This document shows, piece after piece, positions 6,851 through 16,477 of a stretch of DNA of 64,000 nucleotides. Source of the stretch: UBA3700 sp964478025 (GTDB lineage: Bacteria; Bacillota; Clostridia; Christensenellales; UBA3700); contig CAYZGK010000007.1 of the NCBI GenBank assembly GCA_964478025.1, forward strand, positions 1-64,000, read 5' to 3'. Numbering within the stretch: position 1 is the stretch's first letter; each line of letters opens with the position of its first letter. The position numbers and the translations under genes were made by a program. The notes beneath the pieces were generated by a model. It did not search any database. It worked only from the letters and a program-made list of their open reading frames with translations, and had not been told where the DNA came from.

Positions 6851-8485
6851 ATGCCAGTAACAGAATATCTAGAAAGAAATGCAAAACTTTATACAAATGA
6901 AGTTGCGCTAGTAGAATTAAATCCGGAAGAAAAAGATACAAATCTAACAACATGGAAAGAATATAGCTTAATAGAGCCTTCTCGCTATGTTTCTTATAGA
7001 AGAGAAATAACTTGGGGTGTTTTTAATGAAAAAGCCAATAGATGTGCTAATATGCTAAGAAAATGTGGAATTAAGAAAGGCGATAAAGTAGCTATCTTAA
7101 TGTACAATTGCTTGGAATGGTTACCAATTTATTTTGGTATTTTAAAAACAGGAGCCATTGCTGTTCCATTTAATTTTAGATATGATGCTGACGAAATTCT
7201 ATATTGCGTAAAACTAGCAGAAGTAGATATGTTAATTTTTGGGCCAGAATTTATTGGTCGTATAGAGCAAAAAGCTGAAATATTAAATAAAGGTAGATTA
7301 CTTGTTTATGTTGGAGATAATTGTCCAGGATTTGCTGAAAGTTATAGAGAGATAGTAGCAGATTGTTCAAGTGATTTTGTTGATGAGCCATTAACAGAAG
7401 ATGATTTTGGCGCAATATATTTCTCATCAGGTACAACTGGTTTTCCTAAGGCAATTTTACATAAACATAGAAGTTTAACTCAAGCTGCACAAATGGAGCA
7501 AATACACCATAAAACTACTAGAGACGATGTATTCTTATGTATTCCTCCTTTATATCATACAGGGGCCAAATTCCACTGGATGGGTTCTCTTGTTGCTGGA
7601 TCTAGAGCAGTATTATTAAAAGGCACAAAGCCAATAAATATTCTTCAAGCAATTTCAAATGAAAGATGTACAATAGTTTGGCTATTAGTTCCATGGGCAC
7701 AAGATATTTTGGATGCTTTTGACAGAAAAGAATTAAAGCCTGAAGATTTCCATTTATCTCAATGGCGTTTAATGCATATTGGGGCACAACCCGTTCCACC
7801 TACATTAATAAAAAGATGGAAGGAATATTTTCCAAATCATCAATATGATACAAATTATGGTTTATCTGAATCAACAGGTCCAGGATGCGTACACTTAGGA
7901 CTAGAGAATATAAATAAAGTGGGCGCAATTGGAGTTCCTGGATATAGATGGGAGTGTAAGATTGTAGATGAAAGTGGAAATATAGTAAAGCAAGGAGATG
8001 TTGGAGAACTTTGCGTTAAAGGTCCTGGTGTAATGACTTGTTATTATAACGATCCAAAGGCTACTGCTGAAGTTCTTAAAGATGGTTGGTTGTATACCGG
8101 TGATATGGCTATGCAAGATAAAGATGGTTTCTACTACTTAGTTGATAGAAAAAAGGATGTAATTGTATCTGGTGGTGAAAATATATATCCAGTTCAAATA
8201 GAGGATTTTATTAGACGTTATGATAAAGTTAAAGATGTTGCTGTTATAGGCCTTCATGATGAAAGACTAGGCGAAAAAACCGCTGCAATTATAGAAATAA
8301 AGGAAGGAATGACTTGTACTAAGGAAGAAATAGAGGAGTTTTGTTTAACACTTCCTAGATATAAAAGACCAAAGGAAATTATCTTTGAAGAAATTCCAAG
8401 AAATGCAACAGGTAAAATAGAAAAGCCAAAACTTAGAAAACAGTTTGGTGCAGATAAACTTGTTGCACAAGAAAACGAGATATAA
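6851..8485 (+). CDS. AMP-forming acyl-CoA synthetase/ligase
   Basis: A 544-residue member of the ANL (adenylate-forming) superfamily. It has the phosphate loop SSGTTGFPKA near residue 193, the A5-type motif NYGLSESTG, the hinge region YLVDRKKDVIVSGGENIYP, and the catalytic lysine motif NATGKIEKPKLRK near the C-terminus. It should activate a carboxylic acid with ATP and join it to CoA. The N-terminal layout resembles medium-chain or aryl acyl-CoA ligases; the substrate cannot be read from sequence. AAAGGA lies ahead of the ATG. It is a single-gene unit ending at a terminator shared with the convergent amidohydrolase gene. Confidence 0.88.
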   Translation: MPVTEYLERNAKLYTNEVALVELNPEEKDTNLTTWKEYSLIEPSRYVSYRREITWGVFNEKANRCANMLRKCGIKKGDKVAILMYNCLEWLPIYFGILKTGAIAVPFNFRYDADEILYCVKLAEVDMLIFGPEFIGRIEQKAEILNKGRLLVYVGDNCPGFAESYREIVADCSSDFVDEPLTEDDFGAIYFSSGTTGFPKAILHKHRSLTQAAQMEQIHHKTTRDDVFLCIPPLYHTGAKFHWMGSLVAGSRAVLLKGTKPINILQAISNERCTIVWLLVPWAQDILDAFDRKELKPEDFHLSQWRLMHIGAQPVPPTLIKRWKEYFPNHQYDTNYGLSESTGPGCVHLGLENINKVGAIGVPGYRWECKIVDESGNIVKQGDVGELCVKGPGVMTCYYNDPKATAEVLKDGWLYTGDMAMQDKDGFYYLVDRKKDVIVSGGENIYPVQIEDFIRRYDKVKDVAVIGLHDERLGEKTAAIIEIKEGMTCTKEEIEEFCLTLPRYKRPKEIIFEEIPRNATGKIEKPKLRKQFGADKLVAQENEI

Positions 8486-8492
8486 CAAAAAT

Positions 8493-8517
8493 GGCAGTTT
8501 TAAAAACTGCCTTTTTT
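8493..8517. terminator. Terminator between convergent genes
   Basis: GGCAGTTTT (8493-8501) pairs with AAAACTGCC (8503-8511) and is followed by TTTTTT. A-rich sequence on the other side lets it serve the minus-strand amidohydrolase gene as well. Confidence 0.8.
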
Positions 8518-9334
8518 ATAACTTCAATAACTTCTCAGCATTTTTATAAAATATTTGATTAAGTTCTATGTCGTTAAATTCTAAACTTTTTATTAGCTCT
8601 ATAGATTGTTTTTGGCTTGACCAAGGCGAATCTGTTCCGAATAAAATTTTGTTAAATCCAATATTTTTAATTAAAGAAATGAATTGCTCTTTTGTTAAAT
8701 TGTCATATTTTAAGCAAGTAAATGCAGTGTCAAAAAAGACATCTTCATTAATAAGATAACTCGAAACATCTTCCCAATTATTCCAGCCTCCCATGTGAGC
8801 AAGTATAAACTTTTTTGGATGTATTAAGTCTATAACATTTTTGATTTGTTTAGGAGACGCAAAATCTTCGCCGGGGAAGCTTATATCTTCGCCTGCATGC
8901 GTTGTTATTATAAGGCCTAAAGAAGAAGCCTCCTCAATTATTCTTAAAAATCTTTTGTCGTCTATTTTTACTTGTTGATAAACCGGATGAATTTTTATAC
9001 CTTTAACGCCGTTTGAGACAAGGTTTTTTAGTATTTCCTTATAGTTTTCACAATCTGGATGTATAGCTCCAAATGAAAGTAAATGTGTTTCGTTTGTATG
9101 CTTGTTTATTTCAATAACTGAATTATTTATAGATTCAACTTGTTTTGCAGAAGTTGCAACGGGCATAACAACAGAAAGAAAGATGTTATTTTCTATTGTT
9201 GATTTAGATAAATCACTAGCGGTTCCATTTAAAGCTGGTTTTATTCCAGAAGAGGCTGATAATTTTGCGATGGCCTTTTCTACTATTTTTTCAGGAAATG
9301 TGTGTGTATGAAAATCTATAATTTTATCTATCAT
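8516..9334 (-). CDS. Amidohydrolase-family TIM-barrel protein (Amidohydro_2 type)
   Basis: A 272-residue protein beginning MIDKIIDFHTHTFPEK. The metal-binding HxH is at residues 9-11. Later ligands fit HPVYQ and GIKIHP, TTHAGE, LAHMGGW and a final FGTDSPW, the order seen in the amidohydrolase-2 branch that includes decarboxylases and lactonases. It probably hydrolyses or decarboxylates a small organic acid. The start is ATG 9334 because GGAG lies 8 bases upstream; an ATG at 9382 would add 16 residues that do not match the family. It is convergent with the acyl-CoA ligase gene and divergent from the iorAB operon. Confidence 0.82.
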   Translation of the reverse strand: MIDKIIDFHTHTFPEKIVEKAIAKLSASSGIKPALNGTASDLSKSTIENNIFLSVVMPVATSAKQVESINNSVIEINKHTNETHLLSFGAIHPDCENYKEILKNLVSNGVKGIKIHPVYQQVKIDDKRFLRIIEEASSLGLIITTHAGEDISFPGEDFASPKQIKNVIDLIHPKKFILAHMGGWNNWEDVSSYLINEDVFFDTAFTCLKYDNLTKEQFISLIKNIGFNKILFGTDSPWSSQKQSIELIKSLEFNDIELNQIFYKNAEKLLKL

Positions 9335-9414
9335 CTTTGTTTCTCCAGGTAGGAGTATATAACATAAAAAATCATTTTTCAACTAACATTTTGGCAATTA
9401 CATCGTCAAGTTTG

Positions 9415-9443
9415 TTGCATTACGCGCGAATAATATATAAAAT
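9415..9443 (+). promoter_or_regulatory. Promoter of the symporter-iorAB-paaK operon
   Basis: TTGCAT (9415-9420), a 17-base spacer containing CGCGCG, and TAAAAT (9438-9443). The leader to ATG 9477 is about 27 bases. Confidence 0.6.
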
Positions 9444-9476
9444 AAATAAGTATTAATTTTTTTTTGGAGAAAAACC

Positions 9477-11105
9477 ATGGGCTTATTTATAAAAATTGCA
9501 TTTATTGTATTGTTCTTCGCGGCAACAATTTATATAGGTTTTTATTGTAGGAAAAAGAGTGTTACTTCTAGCGATTTCGTTTTAGGTGGAAGAACGGTCG
9601 GTCCTTGGTTATCTGCTTTTGCTTACGGAACAAGTTATTTTTCTGCAGTAGTTTTCATAGGATATGCTGGCTCGTTTGGCTGGTCTTTTGGTGTAGCTTC
9701 CTTATGGATAGGAATAGGAAACGCAGTAATAGGCTCGGCTGCAGCATGGGGAATACTAGGTAGAAAAACTAGAATTATGACTCAAGCTTTAGATTCTTCA
9801 ACAATGCCAGATTTCTTTGAAAAAAGATTTAATTCTCCAGCATTAAAAATTGCAGCATCAATAATTATTTTTATATTTTTGATACCTTACACTGCAGCTT
9901 TATATAATGGTTTGTCATATTTATTTGGAGTTGCTTTTTCAGCAAAGGTTCCATTTTGGGCTTGGATTTTAATTATTTCTGTAGCAACAGGAATATATGT
10001 AATTGCAGGTGGATTAATGTCTACTGCGGTTAATTCATTTGTACAAGGAATAATAATGCTAGTTGGTATAGTGCTAGTTGTGGTATTTGCATTGAATCTA
10101 AATGGTGGTTTAATGGAATCTTTAGAGCTTTTAGCAACTAGAGTTACTGATAGTGGAGAGAAAATTGGCGGCTGGGAGTATGTATCAATTTTTGGTTCTG
10201 ATCCTGTTCATTTATTTAACGTAGTAATTTTAACATCTTTAGGTTGTTGGGGACTTCCTCAAATGATAGGAAAGTTTTATTCAATAACCAATGAAAATCA
10301 AATTAGAAAAGGTTCTGTAATATCTACAGTATTTGCTTTGATTGTAGCAGGTGGTTGCTATTTCTTAGGTGGATTTGGAAGAGTTTTTGCCGATGAAAAA
10401 TCTGTCACAATAATTCCTGAAATGGTTGTAAAACTACCAGTTGTAGTTGTTGCTGTTGTTTTAGTATTAGTTCTTGCTGCTTCAATGTCTACACTTGCAG
10501 GACTTGTTCATACATCTGCAGCAACTGTTACATTTGATTTAATAGATAGAAAGAAAAATGTTCCAGAAAAAAAGAAAATGTTATATCTAAAGATTTTTGT
10601 TGTAGTATTTATTGTCGTTTCAGCATTGCTTGCAACTATTCAAACATTAGATTCAGTGCCTGAAAACTTTAAAAATGATATAGCTTCATTAATGGGTATT
10701 TCATGGGGCGCAATATCTGGTGCGTTTATTGGTCCATTTTTCTATGGTCTATATTGGAAAAGAACAACAAAATCATCAGTATGGGCATCCTTTATCTTAG
10801 GAGTTGTTTTAGCAGTATTAAGTTTAATATTAAATATATCAGGTGTTTCTATTCAACTAAGAAGTGAACACTGCTTATGGTTTGATATGTCAGATTCTAT
10901 ATACATGGGTGTTTTAGCAATGGTATTAAGTTTTATTATTGTGCCAGTTGTATCTTTATTAACAAAAGATGTCCCAAGTGATGTGGATGAAAAGTTTAAA
11001 TGTTTTGATAAAAAAGTAATAGTTCCAGAATCAGTTGCATTATCCGGAACTGTTGTAGAAGAAAATAAAGAAGAAAATAATATAGTGGAAGGAGAAAATA
11101 AATGA
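9477..11105 (+). CDS. Sodium:solute symporter (SSS family)
   Basis: A 542-residue protein with about 13 hydrophobic segments. It starts with an outward helix, then SSDFVLGGRTVGPWLSAFAY, a hallmark of SSS (SLC5-like) symporters, and has the conserved GGLMSTAVNSFVQG region. It should take up an organic solute together with sodium. The last 60 residues are a charged cytoplasmic tail. Its stop overlaps the start of iorA (ATGA) and GGAG for iorA lies inside its 3' end, so the two are coupled. The neighbours suggest the substrate is an aromatic or branched acid or its precursor; this is inference. Confidence 0.88.
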   Translation: MGLFIKIAFIVLFFAATIYIGFYCRKKSVTSSDFVLGGRTVGPWLSAFAYGTSYFSAVVFIGYAGSFGWSFGVASLWIGIGNAVIGSAAAWGILGRKTRIMTQALDSSTMPDFFEKRFNSPALKIAASIIIFIFLIPYTAALYNGLSYLFGVAFSAKVPFWAWILIISVATGIYVIAGGLMSTAVNSFVQGIIMLVGIVLVVVFALNLNGGLMESLELLATRVTDSGEKIGGWEYVSIFGSDPVHLFNVVILTSLGCWGLPQMIGKFYSITNENQIRKGSVISTVFALIVAGGCYFLGGFGRVFADEKSVTIIPEMVVKLPVVVVAVVLVLVLAASMSTLAGLVHTSAATVTFDLIDRKKNVPEKKKMLYLKIFVVVFIVVSALLATIQTLDSVPENFKNDIASLMGISWGAISGAFIGPFFYGLYWKRTTKSSVWASFILGVVLAVLSLILNISGVSIQLRSEHCLWFDMSDSIYMGVLAMVLSFIIVPVVSLLTKDVPSDVDEKFKCFDKKVIVPESVALSGTVVEENKEENNIVEGENK

Positions 11106-12838
11106 AACAACTAATGTTAGGAAATAAGGCCCTTGCGCGTGGTCTTTATGAAGCAGGTTGTGCAGTAGCTTCAAGTTATCCTGGTACTCCAAGTACAGAA
11201 ATAACAGAAGAGATTGCAAAGTTTAACGAAGTTTATGCAGAATGGGCTCCAAATGAAAAGGTAGCAATGGAAGTCGCATTTGGTGCATCTTTAGCTGGTA
11301 AGAGAAGCTTTTGCGGAATGAAGCATGTAGGATTAAATGTTGCCGCTGATCCTTTGTTTACTAGTTCATATACAGGAGTTAATGCTGGTCTAGTTGTAGT
11401 TGTTGCTGATGATGCAGGAATGCATTCTTCACAAAACGAACAAGATTCTCGTCATTATGCAATTGCTGCAAAATTACCAATGTTAGAACCTTCAGATTCT
11501 AATGAAGCTTATTTATTTGCAAAAAAAGCTTATGAAATTTCAGAAAAATATGACACTCCAGTAATAATTAAAATGTGTACAAGAGTAGCTCACTCTCAAA
11601 GCGTAGTAGAGGTAGGAGAAAGAGAAGAAAGACCTGTAATCAAGTACGAGAAAAATATAGCAAAATATGTAATGATGCCAGGAAATGCTATTCGTCGTCA
11701 CCCAATTGTTGAAGAAAGAACAAAGAAACTTATAGAACTTGCTGAAAATTGTGAGTTTAATAGAGTTGAAATGGGTGGAACAGAAATAGGAATTATTACC
11801 TCATCTACATCTTATCAATATGCAAAAGAAGTGTTTGGGGATAAAGCTAGTATTTTAAAATTAGGCTTAGTAAATCCTCTACCTACAAAATTAATAAAAG
11901 ATTTTGCTTCTAAAGTTAAGAAACTATATGTTATCGAAGAGTTAGATCCAATTATTGAAAATCATTGTAAGACATTAGGATTAGATGTTGTTGGTAAAGA
12001 TGTTTTACCAATTTTAGGAGAGTTCTCTCAAAATCTAATTGCTAGTAAATTAGGTTTAGATGTTCCAAAGACAACTAAACTTGATGAAACACTTCCAGGA
12101 AGACCTCCAGTTATGTGCGCAGGTTGTCCTCACCGTGGTTTATTCTATACATTATCTAAAAATAAGGTAAATGTTATTGGAGATATAGGTTGTTATACAT
12201 TAGGTGCTGTAGCTCCACTATCTGCAGTAGATATGGTTTTATGTATGGGCGCTTCAATAAGCAGTGCTCATGGATTTAATAAGGTTGGTGGCGAAGAGTC
12301 TGAAGCTAAGACTGTTTCAGTTATTGGTGATTCAACATTTATGCATTCTGGTATGACAGGCCTTGCAAATATTGCTTATAACCAATCTAATTCAACTGTA
12401 ATTATTTTGGATAATTCAATAACAGGTATGACAGGACATCAACAAAATCCAACAACAGGGTATAACATAAAAGGCGATCCTGCTGGTAAGATTGACCTTG
12501 AGTCTTTATGTAGAGCAATGGGAATTAATAGAGTTCAAGTTGTAGATCCTTATGATTTAGCAGCTTGTGATAAAGTTTTAAAAGAAGAACTAGCAGCAAA
12601 AGAACCTTCAGTTATTATTTCTCGTCGTCCTTGTGCACTTTTAAAGTATGTTAAACATAAAAAACCATTAATTGCAGATAAAGATAAGTGTGTTGGTTGT
12701 AGAAATTGTATGAAATTAGGATGCCCAGCATTAAGCATTAATGATAAGAAGATTTCAGTAGATGCTACATTATGTGTAGGATGTGGAATTTGTCAACAAA
12801 TGTGTCACTTTAATGCATTAAAAGATGGGGAGGTATAA
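11102..12838 (+). CDS. iorA: Indolepyruvate:ferredoxin oxidoreductase, alpha subunit
   Basis: A 578-residue protein. It has an N-terminal pyrimidine-binding domain (SSYPGTPSTEITEEIA), a central domain III, a thiamine-diphosphate-binding half (CAGCPHRGLFY, then GDIGCYTLG and GDSTFMHSGMTGL) and a C-terminal two-cluster ferredoxin domain (CVGCRNCMKLGCP and CVGCGICQQMC). It oxidatively decarboxylates arylpyruvates such as indolepyruvate to the aryl-acetyl-CoA with reduction of ferredoxin. The second cysteine of the first cluster is followed by KLGC, usual for IorA. It is translationally coupled to the symporter upstream and to iorB downstream. Confidence 0.94.
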   Translation: MKQLMLGNKALARGLYEAGCAVASSYPGTPSTEITEEIAKFNEVYAEWAPNEKVAMEVAFGASLAGKRSFCGMKHVGLNVAADPLFTSSYTGVNAGLVVVVADDAGMHSSQNEQDSRHYAIAAKLPMLEPSDSNEAYLFAKKAYEISEKYDTPVIIKMCTRVAHSQSVVEVGEREERPVIKYEKNIAKYVMMPGNAIRRHPIVEERTKKLIELAENCEFNRVEMGGTEIGIITSSTSYQYAKEVFGDKASILKLGLVNPLPTKLIKDFASKVKKLYVIEELDPIIENHCKTLGLDVVGKDVLPILGEFSQNLIASKLGLDVPKTTKLDETLPGRPPVMCAGCPHRGLFYTLSKNKVNVIGDIGCYTLGAVAPLSAVDMVLCMGASISSAHGFNKVGGEESEAKTVSVIGDSTFMHSGMTGLANIAYNQSNSTVIILDNSITGMTGHQQNPTTGYNIKGDPAGKIDLESLCRAMGINRVQVVDPYDLAACDKVLKEELAAKEPSVIISRRPCALLKYVKHKKPLIADKDKCVGCRNCMKLGCPALSINDKKISVDATLCVGCGICQQMCHFNALKDGEV

Positions 12839-12839
12839 T

Positions 12840-13409
12840 ATGACAAAGAATGTTATGATAGTAGGCGTTGGTGGACAAGGTTCATTGCTTGCAAGTAAAC
12901 TTTTAGGTTATTTACTTTTAAATAAAGGATACGATGTAAAGGTATCTGAAGTTCATGGAATGAGCCAAAGAGGTGGTTCCGTTGTAACTTATGTTAGATT
13001 CGGTGATAAAGTTTATTCTCCAATTATAGATAAAGGCGAGGCTGATTTTATTGTTAGCTTTGAATTATTAGAGGCAGCTCGTTATGTAGAATATTTAAAG
13101 GAAAATGGAAGAATTGTAGTTAATACTCAACAAATCGATCCAATGCCAGTAATAACAGGCGCTGCAACTTATCCAGAAAATCTAGTAGAAAAAATGAAAC
13201 AAAAAGGCTTAACAATAGATGCTATGGATTGTTTAACATTAGCAGAACAAGCTGGATCTTCAAAAGCAGTAAACATTGTCTTAATGGGAAGATTATCTCG
13301 TTACTTTACTGAAATTTCTGAAGAAGAGTGGTTGGATGCAATAGAAAAATGTGTTCCAGCAAAATTCTTAGAATTAAATAAGAAAGCTTTTGCTTTAGGT
13401 AGAGAGTAA
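12840..13409 (+). CDS. iorB: Indolepyruvate:ferredoxin oxidoreductase, beta subunit
   Basis: A 189-residue gamma-domain protein (pyruvate ferredoxin oxidoreductase gamma type) starting MTKNVMIVGVGGQGSLLASK, with the characteristic GVGGQGS loop and EVHGMSQRGGSVVTYVR. It forms the complex with IorA. The start at 12840 follows GGGGAGG by 7 bases and the iorA stop by one; a start at 12825 would overlap iorA and has no suitable site. Confidence 0.93.
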   Translation: MTKNVMIVGVGGQGSLLASKLLGYLLLNKGYDVKVSEVHGMSQRGGSVVTYVRFGDKVYSPIIDKGEADFIVSFELLEAARYVEYLKENGRIVVNTQQIDPMPVITGAATYPENLVEKMKQKGLTIDAMDCLTLAEQAGSSKAVNIVLMGRLSRYFTEISEEEWLDAIEKCVPAKFLELNKKAFALGRE

Positions 13410-13423
13410 TTATAGAGGTTAGT

Positions 13424-14734
13424 ATGACGAGATATTTTCAAAAAGAAATAGAAACAATGCCAAGAAGTGAAATTGAAAAACTTCAAAGCGAAAGATTAGT
13501 TGCACAAGTAAAGCATGTATATAACAATGTAAAATATTATGCTAAAAAAATGGATGATGCTGGAGTAAAGCCAGAGGATATTAAGAGCATAAAAGATTTA
13601 CATAAACTTCCATTTATTGAAAAAGATGAACTTAGAGATCAATATCCATACGGATTTTTGGGAACACCACTATCTGATGTTGTTCGTATTCAATCAACAT
13701 CAGGAACTACAGGAAGAAGAGTAGTAGCTTTTTATACATCTGAAGACCTTGATGTATGGGACACCTGCTGTGCTAGAGCTATTGTAGCCGCTGGTGGTAC
13801 AAAAGAGGATGTAGTTCATGTTGCATATGGATATGGATTGTTTACAGGTGGCCCTGGCTTAAATGGTGGTTCACATAAGTTAGGTTCAATGACTCTTCCT
13901 ATGTCATCAGGAAATACAGAAAGACAAATTCAATTTATGCAAGATTTAGGTTCAACTATTCTTTGCTGTACTCCATCTTATGCTGCAAATATTGGTGAAG
14001 TAGTAAAGAAAATGGGTGTTAAGGATACATTAAAATTAAAAGCTGGTATTTTTGGTGCTGAACCTTGGACAGAGGAAATGAGAAAAGATATTGAAAAAAC
14101 TCTTGGAATTAAGGCATATGATATATATGGTTTAACTGAAATTTCTGGTCCTGGAGTTGCTTTTGAATGCGAAGAGCAAGAAGGTATGCATATTCAAGAA
14201 GATTTCTTTGCCGCTGAAATAATTAATCCAAAAACAGGAGAGGTTCTTCCATATGGGGAAGTTGGAGAATTAGTATTTACTTGTTTAACTAAAAAGGCAT
14301 TCCCTCTTTTAAGATATAGAACAAGAGATTTATGTAAATTAACAATTGAACCTTGTAAGTGCGGTAGAACTCATGTAAGAATGTCAAAAATTATGGGTAG
14401 ATCTGATGATATGATGGTTGTAAAAGGTGTTAATGTATGGCCATCTCAAATTGAACAAGTAATATTCAAACAAGGATATCAAGCTAACTACTTAATAGTT
14501 GTAGATAGAGAAAATAATAAAGATAGTATTGAGTTAAAACTAGAAAAAACACCAGAAATGGCTGCAGATCCTAACTTTGATGTTGAAAAAGCAACAATGA
14601 ATGTTATAAATGGATTAAAGTCAATGCTTGGAATTAAAGTAGAAGTTTCTCTAGTAGAACCAGGTGCTATTGTAAGAAGCGAAGGAAAAGCAAAGAGAGT
14701 TATTGACAAGAGAAATCTATATACAATGATGTAA
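13424..14734 (+). CDS. Phenylacetate-CoA ligase-type enzyme
   Basis: A 436-residue ANL enzyme of the PaaK group: motif STSGTTGRRVVAFYT near residue 90, DIYGLTEISGPG near 230, LRYRTRDLC and a C-terminal KVEVSLVEPGAI...SEGKAKRV. It interconverts an aryl acid plus ATP and CoA with aryl-acetyl-CoA plus AMP. Placed right after iorAB, it may work in the acid-forming direction, conserving energy from aryl-acetyl-CoA, or may reactivate the acid for reductive carboxylation to an amino acid. I cannot tell which. A weak AGAGG site precedes the ATG. Confidence 0.9.
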   Translation: MTRYFQKEIETMPRSEIEKLQSERLVAQVKHVYNNVKYYAKKMDDAGVKPEDIKSIKDLHKLPFIEKDELRDQYPYGFLGTPLSDVVRIQSTSGTTGRRVVAFYTSEDLDVWDTCCARAIVAAGGTKEDVVHVAYGYGLFTGGPGLNGGSHKLGSMTLPMSSGNTERQIQFMQDLGSTILCCTPSYAANIGEVVKKMGVKDTLKLKAGIFGAEPWTEEMRKDIEKTLGIKAYDIYGLTEISGPGVAFECEEQEGMHIQEDFFAAEIINPKTGEVLPYGEVGELVFTCLTKKAFPLLRYRTRDLCKLTIEPCKCGRTHVRMSKIMGRSDDMMVVKGVNVWPSQIEQVIFKQGYQANYLIVVDRENNKDSIELKLEKTPEMAADPNFDVEKATMNVINGLKSMLGIKVEVSLVEPGAIVRSEGKAKRVIDKRNLYTMM

Positions 14735-14767
14735 TAATAAGTTCAATAAAAGAAACTAGAGGTTTAT

Positions 14768-15127
14768 ATGATAGTAAATGAATCTCAAGAAATGTATTTA
14801 GAAACAATACTTAAATTGAAAAGAACGCAGGAAGTTGTTAGAGCAATTGATGTTGTAAAAAGCTTAGGATATAGCAAACCTAGTGTATCAAGAGCTATGA
14901 AACTTTTAGTTAATGAAGGACTTATTACAATTCAAAGAGGAAAAATAGATTTTACATTACAGGGCGATAAAAAAGCTAAAGCCGTTTTAGAAAGACATGA
15001 TGTATTAACAAAAGCTTTAGTTATGATGGGTCTTTCGCAAGGTGAAGCTGAAGATAATGCCTGCAGAGTAGAACACGTATTATCTCAAGAAGCCTTCAAT
15101 AAAATAAAAGAGTATTTTAATATATAA
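14768..15127 (+). CDS. DtxR/MntR-like metal-dependent regulator
   Basis: A 119-residue protein with the DtxR opening SQEMYLETILKLKR, a winged helix (VVKSLGYSKPSVSRAMKLLV) and a short dimerisation domain with metal-ligand candidates (RHDVLTKALV, AEDNACRVEHVLS). It lacks the C-terminal SH3-like domain of long DtxR proteins, as MntR does. It probably senses Fe(II) or Mn(II). Inside this operon it could link iron supply to the iron-rich IorAB enzyme. GAGG precedes the ATG by 6 bases. Confidence 0.85.
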   Translation: MIVNESQEMYLETILKLKRTQEVVRAIDVVKSLGYSKPSVSRAMKLLVNEGLITIQRGKIDFTLQGDKKAKAVLERHDVLTKALVMMGLSQGEAEDNACRVEHVLSQEAFNKIKEYFNI

Positions 15128-15141
15128 TAAGGAAATATAAT

Positions 15142-16401
15142 ATGGAAAAGAAACCTTTTGTAACAAAAGAACAAATTGAAGAAATTGTAAAAACTTATCC
15201 TACACCTTTTCATATTTATGATGAAAAAGGAATTAGGGAAAATGCAAGAAGATTAAAGAAAGCTTTTTCTTGGAATAAAGGATATAAGGAATATTTTGCG
15301 GTTAAAGCAACTCCTAATCCATTTATAATGCAAATTTTAAAAGAAGAAGGCTGTGGAGTAGATTGTTCATCTTTAACAGAACTTATGCTTTCAGACACAG
15401 TTGGCTTTAGTGGAAAAGAAATAATGTTTTCATCAAATGTTACTCCAGAGGCAGACTTTAAATTAGCAAGAAAATTAAATGCTATTATAAACTTTGATGA
15501 TTTAACTCATGTAGATTATTTTGCAAAATTAGCTCCTTTTGCTGAGACTATGTGTTGTAGATATAATCCAGGTGGAGATTTTACATTAAATAACGAAATT
15601 ATGGATACACCTAAGGATGCTAAATATGGTATGACAAAGGATCAAATGAGAGAAGCCTTTACTAAAATGAAGGCTTATGGAGTTAAAAATTTTGGTATAC
15701 ATGCTTTCTTAGCATCAAATACAACAGAAAATGGGTATTATCCTAAACTTGCAAGAATTTTATTTACACTTGCAAGAGATTTAGCACAAGAAGTAGGCGT
15801 ACATATAGCTTTTGTAAACTTGTCTGGTGGTGTTGGTATTGCTTATAGACCTGACCAAAAGGAAAATAATATTGAAGTTATTGGCGAGGGAGTAAGACAA
15901 GCTTATGAAGAAATATTAGTTCCAGCAGGAATGGGAGATGTTGCAATCTTTACAGAACTTGGAAGATTTATGCTTGCTCCATATGGTCATCTTGTAGCTA
16001 AAGTTTTACATGAAAAGCATATTTGGAAAGAGTATATTGGACTTGATGCATGTGCAGCTAACTTGATGAGACCAGCAATGTATAAAGCTTATCATCATAT
16101 AACAGTTCTTGGAAAAGAAAATGCACCATGTGATCATGTTTACGATGTTACTGGTGGTCTTTGTGAAAATAATGACAAATTTGCCATAGATAGAAAGCTA
16201 CCAAAAATTGATATAGGTGATTATGTTGTAATTCATGATACAGGAGCTCATGGTTTCTCTATGGGTTATAACTATAATGGCAAGTTAAGATCTGCTGAAC
16301 TTCTATTAAAGGAAGATGGTACTGTTAAATTAATAAGAAGAGCAGAAACACCAGCAGACTATTTTGCAACACTAGATTTAGATGCATTTAAAAAGAAGTA
16401 A
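15142..16401 (+). CDS. lysA: Diaminopimelate decarboxylase-like PLP enzyme
   Basis: A 419-residue fold-III PLP-dependent decarboxylase. The PLP lysine is in EYFAVKATPNPF (K about 54), with glycine-rich phosphate binding at NLSGGVGIAYRP, an EGVRQAYEE segment, and the CENNDKFAIDR cysteine-containing loop of the DapDC/ODC superfamily. Proteins with this exact layout in Clostridia are annotated as LysA, converting meso-diaminopimelate to lysine. No other lysine gene is nearby, and its place after aromatic-acid genes leaves room for a different amino acid substrate. A terminator follows at 16413. Confidence 0.78.
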   Translation: MEKKPFVTKEQIEEIVKTYPTPFHIYDEKGIRENARRLKKAFSWNKGYKEYFAVKATPNPFIMQILKEEGCGVDCSSLTELMLSDTVGFSGKEIMFSSNVTPEADFKLARKLNAIINFDDLTHVDYFAKLAPFAETMCCRYNPGGDFTLNNEIMDTPKDAKYGMTKDQMREAFTKMKAYGVKNFGIHAFLASNTTENGYYPKLARILFTLARDLAQEVGVHIAFVNLSGGVGIAYRPDQKENNIEVIGEGVRQAYEEILVPAGMGDVAIFTELGRFMLAPYGHLVAKVLHEKHIWKEYIGLDACAANLMRPAMYKAYHHITVLGKENAPCDHVYDVTGGLCENNDKFAIDRKLPKIDIGDYVVIHDTGAHGFSMGYNYNGKLRSAELLLKEDGTVKLIRRAETPADYFATLDLDAFKKK

Positions 16402-16412
16402 AAAATAAAATA

Positions 16413-16447
16413 AAACACAAAGTGGGCCTTAGGTTCATTTTGTGTTT
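16413..16447 (+). terminator. Terminator of the iorAB-lysA operon
   Basis: AAACACAAAGTG (16413-16424) pairs with CATTTTGTGTTT (16436-16447) with one G-T pair. It separates the operon from the glycine riboswitch. Confidence 0.65.
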
Positions 16448-16477
16448 AATATATAATATAATCAAAATATTAAAAAT

